The translations under genes and the position numbers were made by a program. A stretch of 64,000 nucleotides of DNA from Bifidobacterium vansinderenii (lineage in GTDB: Bacteria; Actinomycetota; Actinomycetes; Actinomycetales; Bifidobacteriaceae): positions 51,356 through 115,355 of the forward strand of contig NZ_NEWD01000028.1 in the NCBI RefSeq assembly GCF_002234915.1, given 5' to 3'. Position 1 is the first letter of the stretch; each line of letters opens with the position of its first letter. Below the pieces are notes generated by a model. That model did not search any database. It was not told the origin of the DNA and saw only the letters and a list, made by a program, of their open reading frames with translations. Of this stretch, positions 43,537 through 51,850 are shown piece after piece.

Positions 43537-44437
43537 AATGCACCCACTTCTTGGAGAACAGGAAATTCAGTCCGGTCAGCACACCCACGATGAGCACGAG
43601 CAGCCAGCCGAGGGCGGCGGCGTAGCCCATGTTGCGCGTGGAGCCGAAGGCCTGCTGGTACACGTACAGCGCGTAGACGAGCGTGGAGTCGGTCGGGCCA
43701 CCGGTGCCGCCGGAGACGACGAACGCCTGGGCGAAGTTCTGGAAGCTGTTGATGATGCCCATCACGAGGTTGAAGAAGATGATCGGGGTGAGCACGGGAA
43801 CGGTGACGTGGCAGAACTGCTGCCACTTGTTGGCGCCGTCGAGCGCGGAGGCCTCGTAGAGTTCCTGCGGCACCTGGCGCAGGCCGGCGAGGAAGATGAT
43901 CATGGACGATCCGAAGGTCCATACGTGCAGCAGGATCAGCGTCCAGATGGCGGTCTTCGGATCACCGACCCAGGAGTGTCCCATGGAGTCGATGCCGAAC
44001 CAGCCGGCGATGGTGTTGACGATGCCTTCGGCGCCGAAGACCTGGCGCCATAGCACGCCGATGGCGACGGAGCCGGCGAACAGGGAGGGAAGGTAGTAGA
44101 CGGAACGGTAGAACGACAGTCCGCGCACGCCCTTGTTGAGCACCACGGCCAGCAGCAGGGCGAGGGCCAGGGCCAGCGGCACGCCGACGATCACGTACAG
44201 GAAGGTGACCTTGAGCGACTGCATGAGGCGGGCGTCGGAGAACATCTTCACGTAGTTGTCGAGTCCGATGAAGCGGGGCTTGCCGACGAGTCGGTACTTG
44301 GTCAGGGACAGGCCGATGGAGACGATCATCGGGCCCAGGGTGATGAAGATCACGCCGAGGAACCAGGGCAGCATGAAGATGTGGGCCGCCCGCTCCTCGC
44401 GTCGCACCGCGATCGGCGCACGTTTGAACACTGACAT
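43526..44437 (-). CDS. Carbohydrate ABC transporter permease (MalF/UgpA type)
   Basis: The 303-residue inner-membrane permease has six predicted helices. After FKRAPIAVRREERAAHIFML it continues as a typical type I carbohydrate permease, with the EAA loop QVPQELYEASALDGANKWQQ near residue 200. AAAGGA lies before the ATG at 44437. It is the second gene of the importer, downstream of the binding protein and separated from it by three hairpins. Confidence 0.94.
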   Translation of the reverse strand: MSVFKRAPIAVRREERAAHIFMLPWFLGVIFITLGPMIVSIGLSLTKYRLVGKPRFIGLDNYVKMFSDARLMQSLKVTFLYVIVGVPLALALALLLAVVLNKGVRGLSFYRSVYYLPSLFAGSVAIGVLWRQVFGAEGIVNTIAGWFGIDSMGHSWVGDPKTAIWTLILLHVWTFGSSMIIFLAGLRQVPQELYEASALDGANKWQQFCHVTVPVLTPIIFFNLVMGIINSFQNFAQAFVVSGGTGGPTDSTLVYALYVYQQAFGSTRNMGYAAALGWLLVLIVGVLTGLNFLFSKKWVHYAD

Positions 44438-44498
44438 GGGAATCCTTTGGAAATGCACGGATCGCATTGGATCCGAATACTGAAGAGAAGGCACCGAG

Positions 44499-44653
44499 CC
44501 CGTCATGTACGGAACGGAATGAATGCGGGATGACGGGTCGGGCGAAAAGAGGGGGATGACGACGGGCGGAGCGGATGGAAAGGTTGGCGTACCCTCCGCC
44601 CGTCATAAGGGTGGTGTTTCGGTGATCCGCGGGTCCACCGCTCGCGGATCACC
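44499..44653 (-). promoter_or_regulatory. Three hairpins between binding-protein and permease genes
   Basis: From the binding-protein end these are 44621-44631/44643-44653 (11 bp), 44561-44570/44595-44604 (10 bp) and 44499-44506/44530-44537 (8 bp). They should protect the binding-protein message and reduce read-through, giving excess binding protein over permease. Confidence 0.6.
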
Positions 44654-44662
44654 GGGGATGGA

Positions 44663-45976
44663 TCACTGGGTGACGGCCTGCTGAAGTTCGGACTTGAACG
44701 ACTTGGCGGCGTCCAGCGGGGTGGCCTTGCCGAACATCACGGACTCGTGGGCACGGCCGTAGGCCTCGGTGATCACGGTGGCGGCGCCGGCGTTCATGTT
44801 GGTGTACTCCTGCGTGTTCACCTTCTGCAGCTTGGTGACCCAGTCGGCGAAGCGCTTGTCGGAGTCGGACAGCTGGCTCTCGATGGCCTTGGCCATGTCG
44901 GGGTTGGCCGGCACACCGCGGTCGAGGCCCATGATCTTGGCGGACTCCTCGTTGTTCACCAGGAAGTTGACCAGCTTGGCGGCGGCGGCCTTGTGCTTGG
45001 TGTTGGCGTTGATGGACACGAAGGTACCCTGCTTGGTCCAGCCGCCACGCTCCTTGGCCTGGGTCTCGCCCGGCCACATCACGGGCTTGAGCTCGTGACC
45101 GGCGGCCTGCTCGAACTGGCCGATCTGGTTCATGGAGATCAGGGCGATGCCGGCCTTGTCCTGGCTGATGAGCTGCTGCTCGGGGGCGTTGCCCGCGGCG
45201 AACAGCTCCTGGGCCTGGTCGGCGGTGTTGGTGGCACCCTCGTCGATCATCTTCTTCTCAAGAGTGTAGAACTTGGCCAGGGTCTCGGGCTTGAAGCCGA
45301 CCTGCTCCTTGCCCTTGATGCCGTAGTCCTCGCCGTTCTGACGCAGCCACAGGCGGCCGAGCTGCTCGGTCATGTCGATGCTGTAGCCCACGGCCTCGCC
45401 GCCGGACTTCTCGGAGATCTGCTTGGCGGCGTTCTCGAAGTCGTCCCAGCTCCAGGTGTCGTCGTTCGGCACCTCGACGCCGTACTTCTCGAACACCTTG
45501 GTGTTGATGACCAGACCATGGGAGGAGACGCCCATGGAGACGCCGTACTTCTCGCCGTCCGCGCCGGTGGCACCGGAGAAGGTGTCCTTGCTGAACTTGG
45601 ACAGGTCGAGGTTGTCGGAAACCTCGTTGAGGTCGAGCAGGGAACCATTATCCATGTAGTCGGCCATGAACGGATCGATCATGGTCATCACGTCGGGCAG
45701 ATCGTCGGCCGCGGCGGAGGTGGACAGCTTGGTGATGTAATCGTCGTAGTTGGAGGTCTCGGTCTCTACCTTGATATTCGGGTTGGCCTTCTCGAAGGCG
45801 TCGATGACCTTCTCCTGGGCCTTGGCGCGGGTGTCGGAACCCCACCAGGCGAAGCGGATGGTCACCGGACCGGATTCGTCGTCGGAAGAGGCGGAGTCCC
45901 CACCGCAGGCGGCCAGCGAGAACAGCATGGCTCCGGCCGCACCGGCGGCGAGAAGCTTCTTGATTGACGTCCTCAT
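44663..45976 (-). CDS. Carbohydrate ABC transporter substrate-binding lipoprotein
   Basis: The 437-residue protein is an extracellular sugar-binding lipoprotein. The signal MRTSIKKLLAAGAAGAMLFS ends in the lipobox LAAC with Cys near residue 24, followed by an acidic Ser/Asp linker. The mature part reads VTIRFAWWGSDTRAKAQEKV and GKEQVGFKPETLAKFY, as in family 1 solute-binding proteins. It is the only protein in the pectin locus with a clear export signal. AAAGGAG precedes the ATG at 45976. The promoter region contains ATTTTTTGCAAAT. Ligand is inferred to be an oligosaccharide handled by GH43 and GH115. Confidence 0.95.
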   Translation of the reverse strand: MRTSIKKLLAAGAAGAMLFSLAACGGDSASSDDESGPVTIRFAWWGSDTRAKAQEKVIDAFEKANPNIKVETETSNYDDYITKLSTSAAADDLPDVMTMIDPFMADYMDNGSLLDLNEVSDNLDLSKFSKDTFSGATGADGEKYGVSMGVSSHGLVINTKVFEKYGVEVPNDDTWSWDDFENAAKQISEKSGGEAVGYSIDMTEQLGRLWLRQNGEDYGIKGKEQVGFKPETLAKFYTLEKKMIDEGATNTADQAQELFAAGNAPEQQLISQDKAGIALISMNQIGQFEQAAGHELKPVMWPGETQAKERGGWTKQGTFVSINANTKHKAAAAKLVNFLVNNEESAKIMGLDRGVPANPDMAKAIESQLSDSDKRFADWVTKLQKVNTQEYTNMNAGAATVITEAYGRAHESVMFGKATPLDAAKSFKSELQQAVTQ

Positions 45977-46108
45977 GATTGATCGTTCTCCTTTGAATAT
46001 CTTTCCTTCTTCGGCACGGACGAAACATCCACGTTCCGATCCGTCCCTGACCAGGTAAGGACTTGACGTTCTTTCCTTGTCTTGCTGACCACAATACACA
46101 CGTATTTC

Positions 46109-46121
46109 ATTTTTTGCAAAT
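46109..46121. promoter_or_regulatory. Motif ATTTTTTGCAAAT, copy 1 (binding-protein/GH43 divergent region)
   Basis: The motif lies in the control region shared by the ABC importer (minus) and GH43 (plus). It is preceded by TTTC, a feature shared with the copy at 49346. A second AT-rich CAAAAATTGCAATATTTG element is at about 46150. Confidence 0.5.
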
Positions 46122-46262
46122 CGTGTCATTTTCTTTCATTCGCAAATCTCAAAAATTGCAATATTTGATATACTGAATCGCAATGGCACCGTTGCGGAAA
46201 AGCCCCTCAAGCCCTTTCCCCCAACGATTCTTCACACTCCCAGAACGCAACGAAGGATATTC

Positions 46263-47318
46263 ATGACACTCAGCCATTCTCCATACACCGGATATCTATT
46301 CACCTACTTCACCGGAATGGAACAGACCGACGATGACGAACAGGTCTACTTTGCCATCAGTCCCGACGCGCACCATTGGCACGACCTTCGTTCCTACGGC
46401 GACCCCGTGCTTCGCAGTTGCGTCGGAACCCGCGGGATCCGGGACCCCTATGTGGTGCGAGACCACAACGGAGGGTTCTACCTCCTTGCCACGGATCTCA
46501 ACGTCCATGCCATTCTGCGCCATGGCCCATGGACGATGGACAGCAAGAGAAACGGCAGCCACAGCATCGTCGTCTGGCACAGCGACGACCTCGTTCACTG
46601 GGGCGAGCCATGGATGCTCGACGTGGCCTCCGCGATTCCCGGAGGCGGATACGCCTGGGCCCCAGAAGCCATATGGGACCCCGAACGGAAACTGTACCTG
46701 CTGTACTGGGCGACCATCAGCGACGAAGACAACGAGTTCGGCGATCCGCAGAACATGTATCTCGCCACCACCAAGGATTTCCATTCGATCAGCACCCCTC
46801 GAAAATGGATCGACCGCCAGGACTGCTGCATCGACGCCACGATGCTGCGCGTCGGGGACTGGTACTACCGAGCCACGGCCAACGAAGGAAGGATCTGTCT
46901 TGACCGCACGAAAAACCCCTATGCCGCATCCATCGTTCCGGATTTTGAAGATACGCGTGACGCCGGGGAACGGGAATGGGCATTCATCGGCAGTCTCGAC
47001 GACATATTCGGGCAAGAGCTGAATGCACTCTGCGGAGGGAGGTCCCGATCCCACGACATGGAGGGGCCGGAGCTCTTCCTTCTCAACGACAAGGACGTTC
47101 ACTCGCACGAAAAAGCCATGCCCTTCGCCCTGATCGCCGATCGCTACGCCGCCCATACCGGATACACGGCCTTTTTCAGCGCCGACCTGCACAGCACCGC
47201 CCCCTCGGCATGGTCACACATCGACATGGATCTGGGGCAGCTCCGCAAGCGTCACGGTTCGGTGCTTCCCATCACCGACGGGGAATACCAGGCTCTCGCC
47301 GCCGGCATACCACGCTGA
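46263..47318 (+). CDS. GH43-family glycosidase
   Basis: The 351-residue protein is a five-bladed beta-propeller GH43 enzyme. The active-site residues are visible as RDPYVVRD near 62, WAPEAIWDPE near 137, CCIDATML near 190 (middle Asp) and MEGPELFLL near 262 (general acid Glu). The family includes alpha-L-arabinofuranosidases, xylosidases and galactosidases; I cannot name the specificity. AAGGA precedes the ATG. It is divergent from the ABC binding protein and followed by a YesL-like gene; it lacks a signal peptide. Confidence 0.87.
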   Translation: MTLSHSPYTGYLFTYFTGMEQTDDDEQVYFAISPDAHHWHDLRSYGDPVLRSCVGTRGIRDPYVVRDHNGGFYLLATDLNVHAILRHGPWTMDSKRNGSHSIVVWHSDDLVHWGEPWMLDVASAIPGGGYAWAPEAIWDPERKLYLLYWATISDEDNEFGDPQNMYLATTKDFHSISTPRKWIDRQDCCIDATMLRVGDWYYRATANEGRICLDRTKNPYAASIVPDFEDTRDAGEREWAFIGSLDDIFGQELNALCGGRSRSHDMEGPELFLLNDKDVHSHEKAMPFALIADRYAAHTGYTAFFSADLHSTAPSAWSHIDMDLGQLRKRHGSVLPITDGEYQALAAGIPR

Positions 47319-47407
47319 AGTCCGATGAACGGCATGCAGATGGCCGCACGGATGCATCCCAAACCGTCGCAGGAACGATTTTGCATAGCAGAATGAAAGA
47401 AAATGAA

Positions 47408-47420
47408 ATTTTTTGCAAAA
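47408..47420. promoter_or_regulatory. Motif ATTTTTTGCAAAA, copy 2 (upstream of yesL-like gene)
   Basis: The motif lies 28 nt before the ATG of the YesL-like gene, in a position where a bound repressor would block transcription start. Confidence 0.5.
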
Positions 47421-47447
47421 TATGACCGCCGTTGATACCATAAGGGC

Positions 47448-48230
47448 ATGTTCGTTAGAATTGCCCAAGGCTTCAACGCGATATCAAGGTCGATCATCGC
47501 GTTCCTCATACTCGATGTCATCCTCGTCACCACCATGCTGCCGTGGAACGTGGTGATCATGTTCACCGACTCGTTCTCGGGACTGTCCATCCCGCTGCTC
47601 GCACTCGTCGCGGTGGTGGCCTATACGATCTCCACGCCGGCGCTGGCCGCGGCGTTCGCCGCCTACCGCGACGCACCCACCATGCGCTACGGCGAGGACG
47701 AGAACGTACGGTTCCGCCGCAATCGAACGATCGAATCCATCGATGCCGTAGCAAGCCCCTACTGGAACGCTGAAGACGAGAACCGCATGGCCCGGCCGTA
47801 TCTGCGCGCATATGTCGGGCTGTTCAAACGCTCGCTGGTCACGTCGCTGATGTTCGGCGCCATACTCGCCGTGCTTGCGGAGGCCGCGTGCCTTGCGGTC
47901 TCGACGACCGGCGGCACCGTGGCCACGGCCGTACTGCTCGCGCTGTGCGCCTTCACGATCGTGGCGCACATGACCGCTCTGAATCTTGTAGTGGAGTTCC
48001 CCCGTGCGCACTACCCCGCCGTTCTGCGCAACGGGTTCACGCTGTCGGCGGCCAAATGGCCATTCACCCTGCTTGCCATCGCGGTGCTGGGCGTCTACAT
48101 CGGCGTCATGCTGACCTGGCCGTGGTTCATGCTGCTCTTCGGCACGGGACTGGTGTTCTTCTTCCTCTACCACTGCGTGGAGCACATCACCCGTCACGTG
48201 GTGGAGCAGATGATCGCCGAGGAAAGCTAA
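47448..48230 (+). CDS. YesL-like membrane protein (DUF624)
   Basis: The 260-residue protein has about five to six hydrophobic segments and begins MFVRIAQGFNAISRSIIAFL, resembling the DUF624/YesL family that accompanies sugar ABC transporters in Gram-positive bacteria. Its role is unknown. A hydrophilic insertion between helices 2 and 3 (about residues 75-115) is longer than I expect. The stop abuts the stop of the convergent LacI gene with no gap. The ribosome site is very close to the ATG, so the start is not secure. Confidence 0.7.
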   Translation: MFVRIAQGFNAISRSIIAFLILDVILVTTMLPWNVVIMFTDSFSGLSIPLLALVAVVAYTISTPALAAAFAAYRDAPTMRYGEDENVRFRRNRTIESIDAVASPYWNAEDENRMARPYLRAYVGLFKRSLVTSLMFGAILAVLAEAACLAVSTTGGTVATAVLLALCAFTIVAHMTALNLVVEFPRAHYPAVLRNGFTLSAAKWPFTLLAIAVLGVYIGVMLTWPWFMLLFGTGLVFFFLYHCVEHITRHVVEQMIAEES

Positions 48231-49241
48231 CTACTCCTTGGGAGCCGGGCCGGTGGACTCGCGCACGATCAGCGACTCCGTGGCGCTGGCGGTCTCCGGC
48301 TCGAACACGTAGTCGTCGGAGCCGTTGCGCTCCAGCATGGCCATCAGCATCTGCAGCGCGGTACGGGAATCGTTCTGGCGCATGGCCACCGATGTCATCT
48401 TCGGTCGGGAGACCTGGGCGAGCATGGAGTTGTCGAAGCCGACGAGACTCACCTGCTCCGGCACCTTCACCCCACGTTCCAGCAGCCGGTTGAGCACGCC
48501 AGAGGCCATAAGGTCGTTGTACGCGATCACGGCGGTGACGTCGTCCTCCATCATCAGCGCGTCCGCGGCGTTCACACCGCCCTCGAACGACGGCTCGAAC
48601 GGGCCGAGCACCAGGGATTCCATGCCGAGCTTTTCCGTGGCGTCCTCGAATCCCTGCCGGCGGCGGGCGTCGGCACGCGAACGGTCGTCGCCGCCGAGGT
48701 AAGCCACACGGCCGTGCCCCAGGGATGCGAGATGACGCACCGCTTGGAACATGCCGGAGGAGTCGTCCATCGCCACGGAGGAGAAGCCGTCGACGCGGCG
48801 GCTCACCAGCACGGTGGTCTTCGGATCGAACAGCCGGCGGATGTCATCGTCGCCGATGCGGGGGGCGGCCACCAGCACGCCGTCGGAGGAGTCGAGAATG
48901 CCGCGGATCAGCTGATCGCGCCCCAGGGTGATGTTGATGTCGGCGAGGAACACGCGGTATCCCACGGCCTGCGCCTCAAGCACAACGCTGCGGAACAGGT
49001 CGACGGTGTAGAAGTTCTGGATGTCGGTCGCCAGCAGTGCGATGTTCCCGGTACGGCCCGGCGTTGGCAGATCGTCGTCCAGATCCGTCTTATAGCCGAT
49101 CTGCCGGGCGACCTCGAGCACCACGCGCTTGGTCGCGGCCTTCACCTTGCCGCCGCTCAACGCCCTTGAGGCGGTGGACACCGAAACTCCAGCCTCCGCC
49201 GCAACATCCTGCAAAGTTGGACCAACCACGTGCATCTCCAT
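48231..49241 (-). CDS. LacI-family transcriptional regulator
   Basis: The 336-residue LacI repressor has PTLQDVAAEAGVSVSTASRA as helix-turn-helix, then an effector domain with IALLATDIQNFYTVDLFRSV, VLVSRRVDGFSSVAMDDSSG and YNDLMASGVLNRLLERG. It sits centrally between the ABC/GH115/GH43 genes and the second GH43 gene, all of which carry the TTTTTTGCAAA motif in their control regions, so it is the natural candidate for binding that motif. The start at 49241 or 49235 is uncertain. Confidence 0.9.
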   Translation of the reverse strand: MEMHVVGPTLQDVAAEAGVSVSTASRALSGGKVKAATKRVVLEVARQIGYKTDLDDDLPTPGRTGNIALLATDIQNFYTVDLFRSVVLEAQAVGYRVFLADINITLGRDQLIRGILDSSDGVLVAAPRIGDDDIRRLFDPKTTVLVSRRVDGFSSVAMDDSSGMFQAVRHLASLGHGRVAYLGGDDRSRADARRRQGFEDATEKLGMESLVLGPFEPSFEGGVNAADALMMEDDVTAVIAYNDLMASGVLNRLLERGVKVPEQVSLVGFDNSMLAQVSRPKMTSVAMRQNDSRTALQMLMAMLERNGSDDYVFEPETASATESLIVRESTGPAPKE

Positions 49242-49345
49242 CGACTCGGCGCCGCCAACATGAACCGCGTGACGCATCTGCATCCATGGTCCGTGGCGAC
49301 GTATCGCATATACCGTAAACTATGGCCATTCTTTCATTTTTTTTC

Positions 49346-49357
49346 ATTTTTTGCAAG
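49346..49357. promoter_or_regulatory. Motif ATTTTTTGCAAG, copy 3 (LacI/GH43 divergent region)
   Basis: TTTCATTTTTTGCAAG (about 49342-49357) matches the context of the copy at 46104-46120 and lies about 105 nt before the LacI start on the minus strand. Confidence 0.5.
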
Positions 49358-49433
49358 CCGCAAAACCCTTCTTACGACTCATATTCTCATCATTTCCTAT
49401 ACATCTACCGATGCAACTGCATTGTTATCGATA

Positions 49434-49448
49434 AAATTTTTTGCAAAC
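49434..49448. promoter_or_regulatory. Motif AAATTTTTTGCAAAC, copy 4 (upstream of second GH43)
   Basis: The fourth copy lies about 40 nt before the GH43 ATG at 49488, again close to where a start site would be. Confidence 0.5.
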
Positions 49449-49487
49449 TGTTTCAGCAATTTCATCAATCTTGCTATATTGGACCCC

Positions 49488-50771
49488 ATGAGCCAATCTC
49501 TCATCCTCAACGGCGTGCCATGGTTCGACGACGAAGACCACGCCGTGAACGCGCACGGCGCCTGCATCGTCGAGAGCGCCGGCACATACTATCTGTTCGG
49601 CGAGTACAAGACCGACGACGAGAACCGGTTCGCCGGATTCGCCTGCTACTCCTCCCCCGATCTTGCGCACTGGCGCTTCGAGCGTCTGGCGCTGCCGCCG
49701 CAGCCCGACGGCCCACTGGGGCCGAACCGCATCGGCGAGCGCGTGAAGGCGATGCGCTGCCCCAATACCGGCCGGTATGTGATGTTCGCGCATGCCGACG
49801 ATCTCGGATATCACGATCCGCTGATCGTCGTCGCCGTGTCCGACACCGTCGATGGCGAATACCGGATGGTCGGGCCGTTGCACCATCACGGCGAGCCCAT
49901 TCGACGCTGGGACATGGGCACGTTTCAGGACACCGACGGCACCGGATATCTGATGACGCACGAGGGCGACATCTACCGTCTGTCCGCCGACTATCTGAGC
50001 GCCGCGGAACTGGTGGCGAGCAAGATCGCGCCCGGCGGCGAGTCCCCCGCGATGACGCGCATCGGCGACACGTATGTCATCATGTTCTCGAACAAGACGA
50101 GCTGGGACCGTAACGACAACTACTATCTGTCGGCACCCTCCCCCGCCGGTCCGTGGACACATCGGGGCCTGTTCGCACCGCAGGGATCATGCACGTGGAA
50201 CTCGCAGTGTTCGTTCATCTTTCCGCTGACGCTGGCGGACGGCCGGACGGTGCCGATGTACATGGGCGATCGATGGTCGTTCCCTCGTCAGGTGTCGTGC
50301 GCAAGCCAGGTGTGGCTGCCGCTGCGCCATGATCCGGCCGACGATTCGATCAGCCTGCCGGACTACTGGCCGGCGTGGAACCCGCGTACCGGCGAGTGCG
50401 AGGATCTGCTGGCCGGACGGGAGACGAGGGCGGAACTGGATTCGTCCGTTCCCGGCGAGGAGATCCGACTGCCGTTCTTCTGCGGGGAGCATGAACGTCT
50501 CGCCGTCATCGGCACGACGGACGTTGACGGCGGCTATGCCATGCTGACCATCGCACGACCGGATGGAACGACGGCGTTCGAGTCGTTCGTCGACTGCTAT
50601 TCGCCCACGCCGTATACGGGCATGATGTTCGTCTGCCCCGAATTGCCGTCCGGCGACTACGAGCTGCGTCTGCGCGTGACCGGTGAGGCGTCCGTGTTCT
50701 ACAAGAAGGACGGCACACGGCTCGGCAGCACCGGCACGCGGGTGCGCACGACCGCGATCCGACTGATCTGA
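49488..50771 (+). CDS. GH43-family glycosidase, exo-beta-1,3-galactanase-like (subfamily 24 type)
   Basis: The 427-residue protein has NAHGACIVESAGTYYLFGEY near residue 20, the start of a GH43 propeller typical of subfamily 24 galactan beta-1,3-galactosidases. RWDMGTFQDTDGTGYLM near 142 and GGESPAMTRIGDTYVIMF near 183 follow. The last 130 residues form a beta-sandwich. The ATG at 49488 has only a weak GGA upstream, but longer in-frame starts run into AT-rich promoter sequence. Together with GH115 and the ABC importer it points to arabinogalactan-type side chains as substrate. It lacks a signal peptide. Confidence 0.83.
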   Translation: MSQSLILNGVPWFDDEDHAVNAHGACIVESAGTYYLFGEYKTDDENRFAGFACYSSPDLAHWRFERLALPPQPDGPLGPNRIGERVKAMRCPNTGRYVMFAHADDLGYHDPLIVVAVSDTVDGEYRMVGPLHHHGEPIRRWDMGTFQDTDGTGYLMTHEGDIYRLSADYLSAAELVASKIAPGGESPAMTRIGDTYVIMFSNKTSWDRNDNYYLSAPSPAGPWTHRGLFAPQGSCTWNSQCSFIFPLTLADGRTVPMYMGDRWSFPRQVSCASQVWLPLRHDPADDSISLPDYWPAWNPRTGECEDLLAGRETRAELDSSVPGEEIRLPFFCGEHERLAVIGTTDVDGGYAMLTIARPDGTTAFESFVDCYSPTPYTGMMFVCPELPSGDYELRLRVTGEASVFYKKDGTRLGSTGTRVRTTAIRLI

Positions 50772-50795
50772 CCGCGCATATCAGTCCGTTTCACG

Positions 50796-50866
50796 ATTTG
50801 GTAGTCGAAACGCGACACCGTGAGCCCTCACACGAGCGGTTTCATGTCGCGTTTCGACTACCAAAT
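50796..50866. repeat. Long perfect inverted repeat (22-bp arms)
   Basis: Positions 50796-50817 are the exact reverse complement of 50845-50866. The loop is 27 nt. The left flank TTCACGATTT matches the GTTCACGATTT family near 26.5-27.7 kb. There is no T-run; it could be a bidirectional mRNA barrier or a palindromic element. Confidence 0.85.
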
Positions 50867-50867
50867 T

Positions 50868-50903
50868 CGCACAAGTCGTCATGATGACACGCCGACTTGT
50901 GCG
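50868..50903. repeat. Perfect 11-bp inverted repeat next to tRNA-Thr
   Basis: CGCACAAGTCG (50868-50878) pairs with CGACTTGTGCG (50893-50903), 14-nt loop, directly after the 22-bp inverted repeat and 92 nt before the tRNA. Confidence 0.8.
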
Positions 50904-50994
50904 ATATGCAATCGTATGCCATGATGTTCAGGTTGCCTGACGCGGTCAGGGAACACCTTGGCTGATATTCAAGCGGTTCAACCGCCGTCCGCCT

Positions 50995-51066
<72 letters not shown>

Positions 51067-51189
51067 CTCTGTTTTGAAACTCTCATGACGACCTGTCTGG
51101 TCGCTTCCTTTCACTTTGTATACCCCACAGATCACAGACGAACCGGCAATCGTATTTCATCGTCCCCGCGCCAGAAACTCCCGGATACG

Positions 51190-51219
51190 AAAAAGACCCG
51201 GTCGTCGTACAGCCGGGTC
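51190..51219 (-). terminator. Terminator of the 126-residue hypothetical gene
   Basis: GACCCGG (51195-51201) pairs with CCGGGTC (51213-51219), followed on the minus strand by TTTTT. It lies 55 nt past the stop. Confidence 0.8.
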
Positions 51220-51273
51220 GTATCGCATGAATCTTGCGAGTCAGAATCGTTTCCGGAGTTTCGGATTCTCGCT

Positions 51274-51654
51274 TTAGTACGGCTGGTTGCCGTGGATGAT
51301 GATGCCGCGCTCGTGCTTGAGGAAGTTGCGGGCGGATTCGCGGTCGATGTCGTGACCGCGCTCGAGGCTGCGGTAGACGACGGCGGTCTGCGCGCCCCAG
51401 CTCAGCGCCTTGAACGCCTCGTGGGAGTCCCAGCCGTCCTGCGCGATGCCAAGCGTGGGCTCCTGCACGTAGCCGTATCCGGCGGCGTTGGCGTAGCCGT
51501 TGAACGGCAGTCCCCAGGCGTGGTGCTTGTCGAGCAGTGCACAGTATTCGTCGGCCTGCGGGAAGTCCTCCTCGCGGGTGCCGGCCTTGCGGGCCAGATC
51601 GTCGGCGGTGGAGCGTTCGTAGCCGGAATCCTCCGGCGGTGTGGGCAGCGGCAT
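51274..51654 (-). CDS. Hypothetical protein, 126 residues
   Basis: I do not recognise this soluble 126-residue protein. It starts MPLPTPPEDSGYERSTADDL and is rich in acidic residues; FNGYANAAGYGYVQEPTLGI in the middle and RGHDIDRESARNFLKHERGI at the end are its best-conserved-looking segments. A GAGGGG site 5-7 nt before the ATG at 51654 supports this start. It has its own terminator, so it is a single-gene unit between tRNA-Thr and a LacI gene. I see no link to pectin metabolism. Confidence 0.75.
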   Translation of the reverse strand: MPLPTPPEDSGYERSTADDLARKAGTREEDFPQADEYCALLDKHHAWGLPFNGYANAAGYGYVQEPTLGIAQDGWDSHEAFKALSWGAQTAVVYRSLERGHDIDRESARNFLKHERGIIIHGNQPY

Positions 51655-51850
51655 GTCGTCCCCTCTCGTCTTATCTATCGTTTCCGTCGTTGTGCATACG
51701 GGTGCATACGATCGCGGACGCCCGCATACGAATCGCATGAATGGACCGCATGGATGGCCGGACGCCCGGTTCCAGACATAGTTTTACACCCACTGTCCGT
51801 CAAGTCGGCATCGTCGTATCATGCGGTTGGACGTTGCCGATCCGAGATCG

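Noticed and set aside
47395..47420. A ribosome site or small leader peptide before the YesL-like gene.
   Set aside because: The AT-rich stretch matches the TTTTTTGCAAA motif found at three other promoters, and no short frame with a start site is supported.
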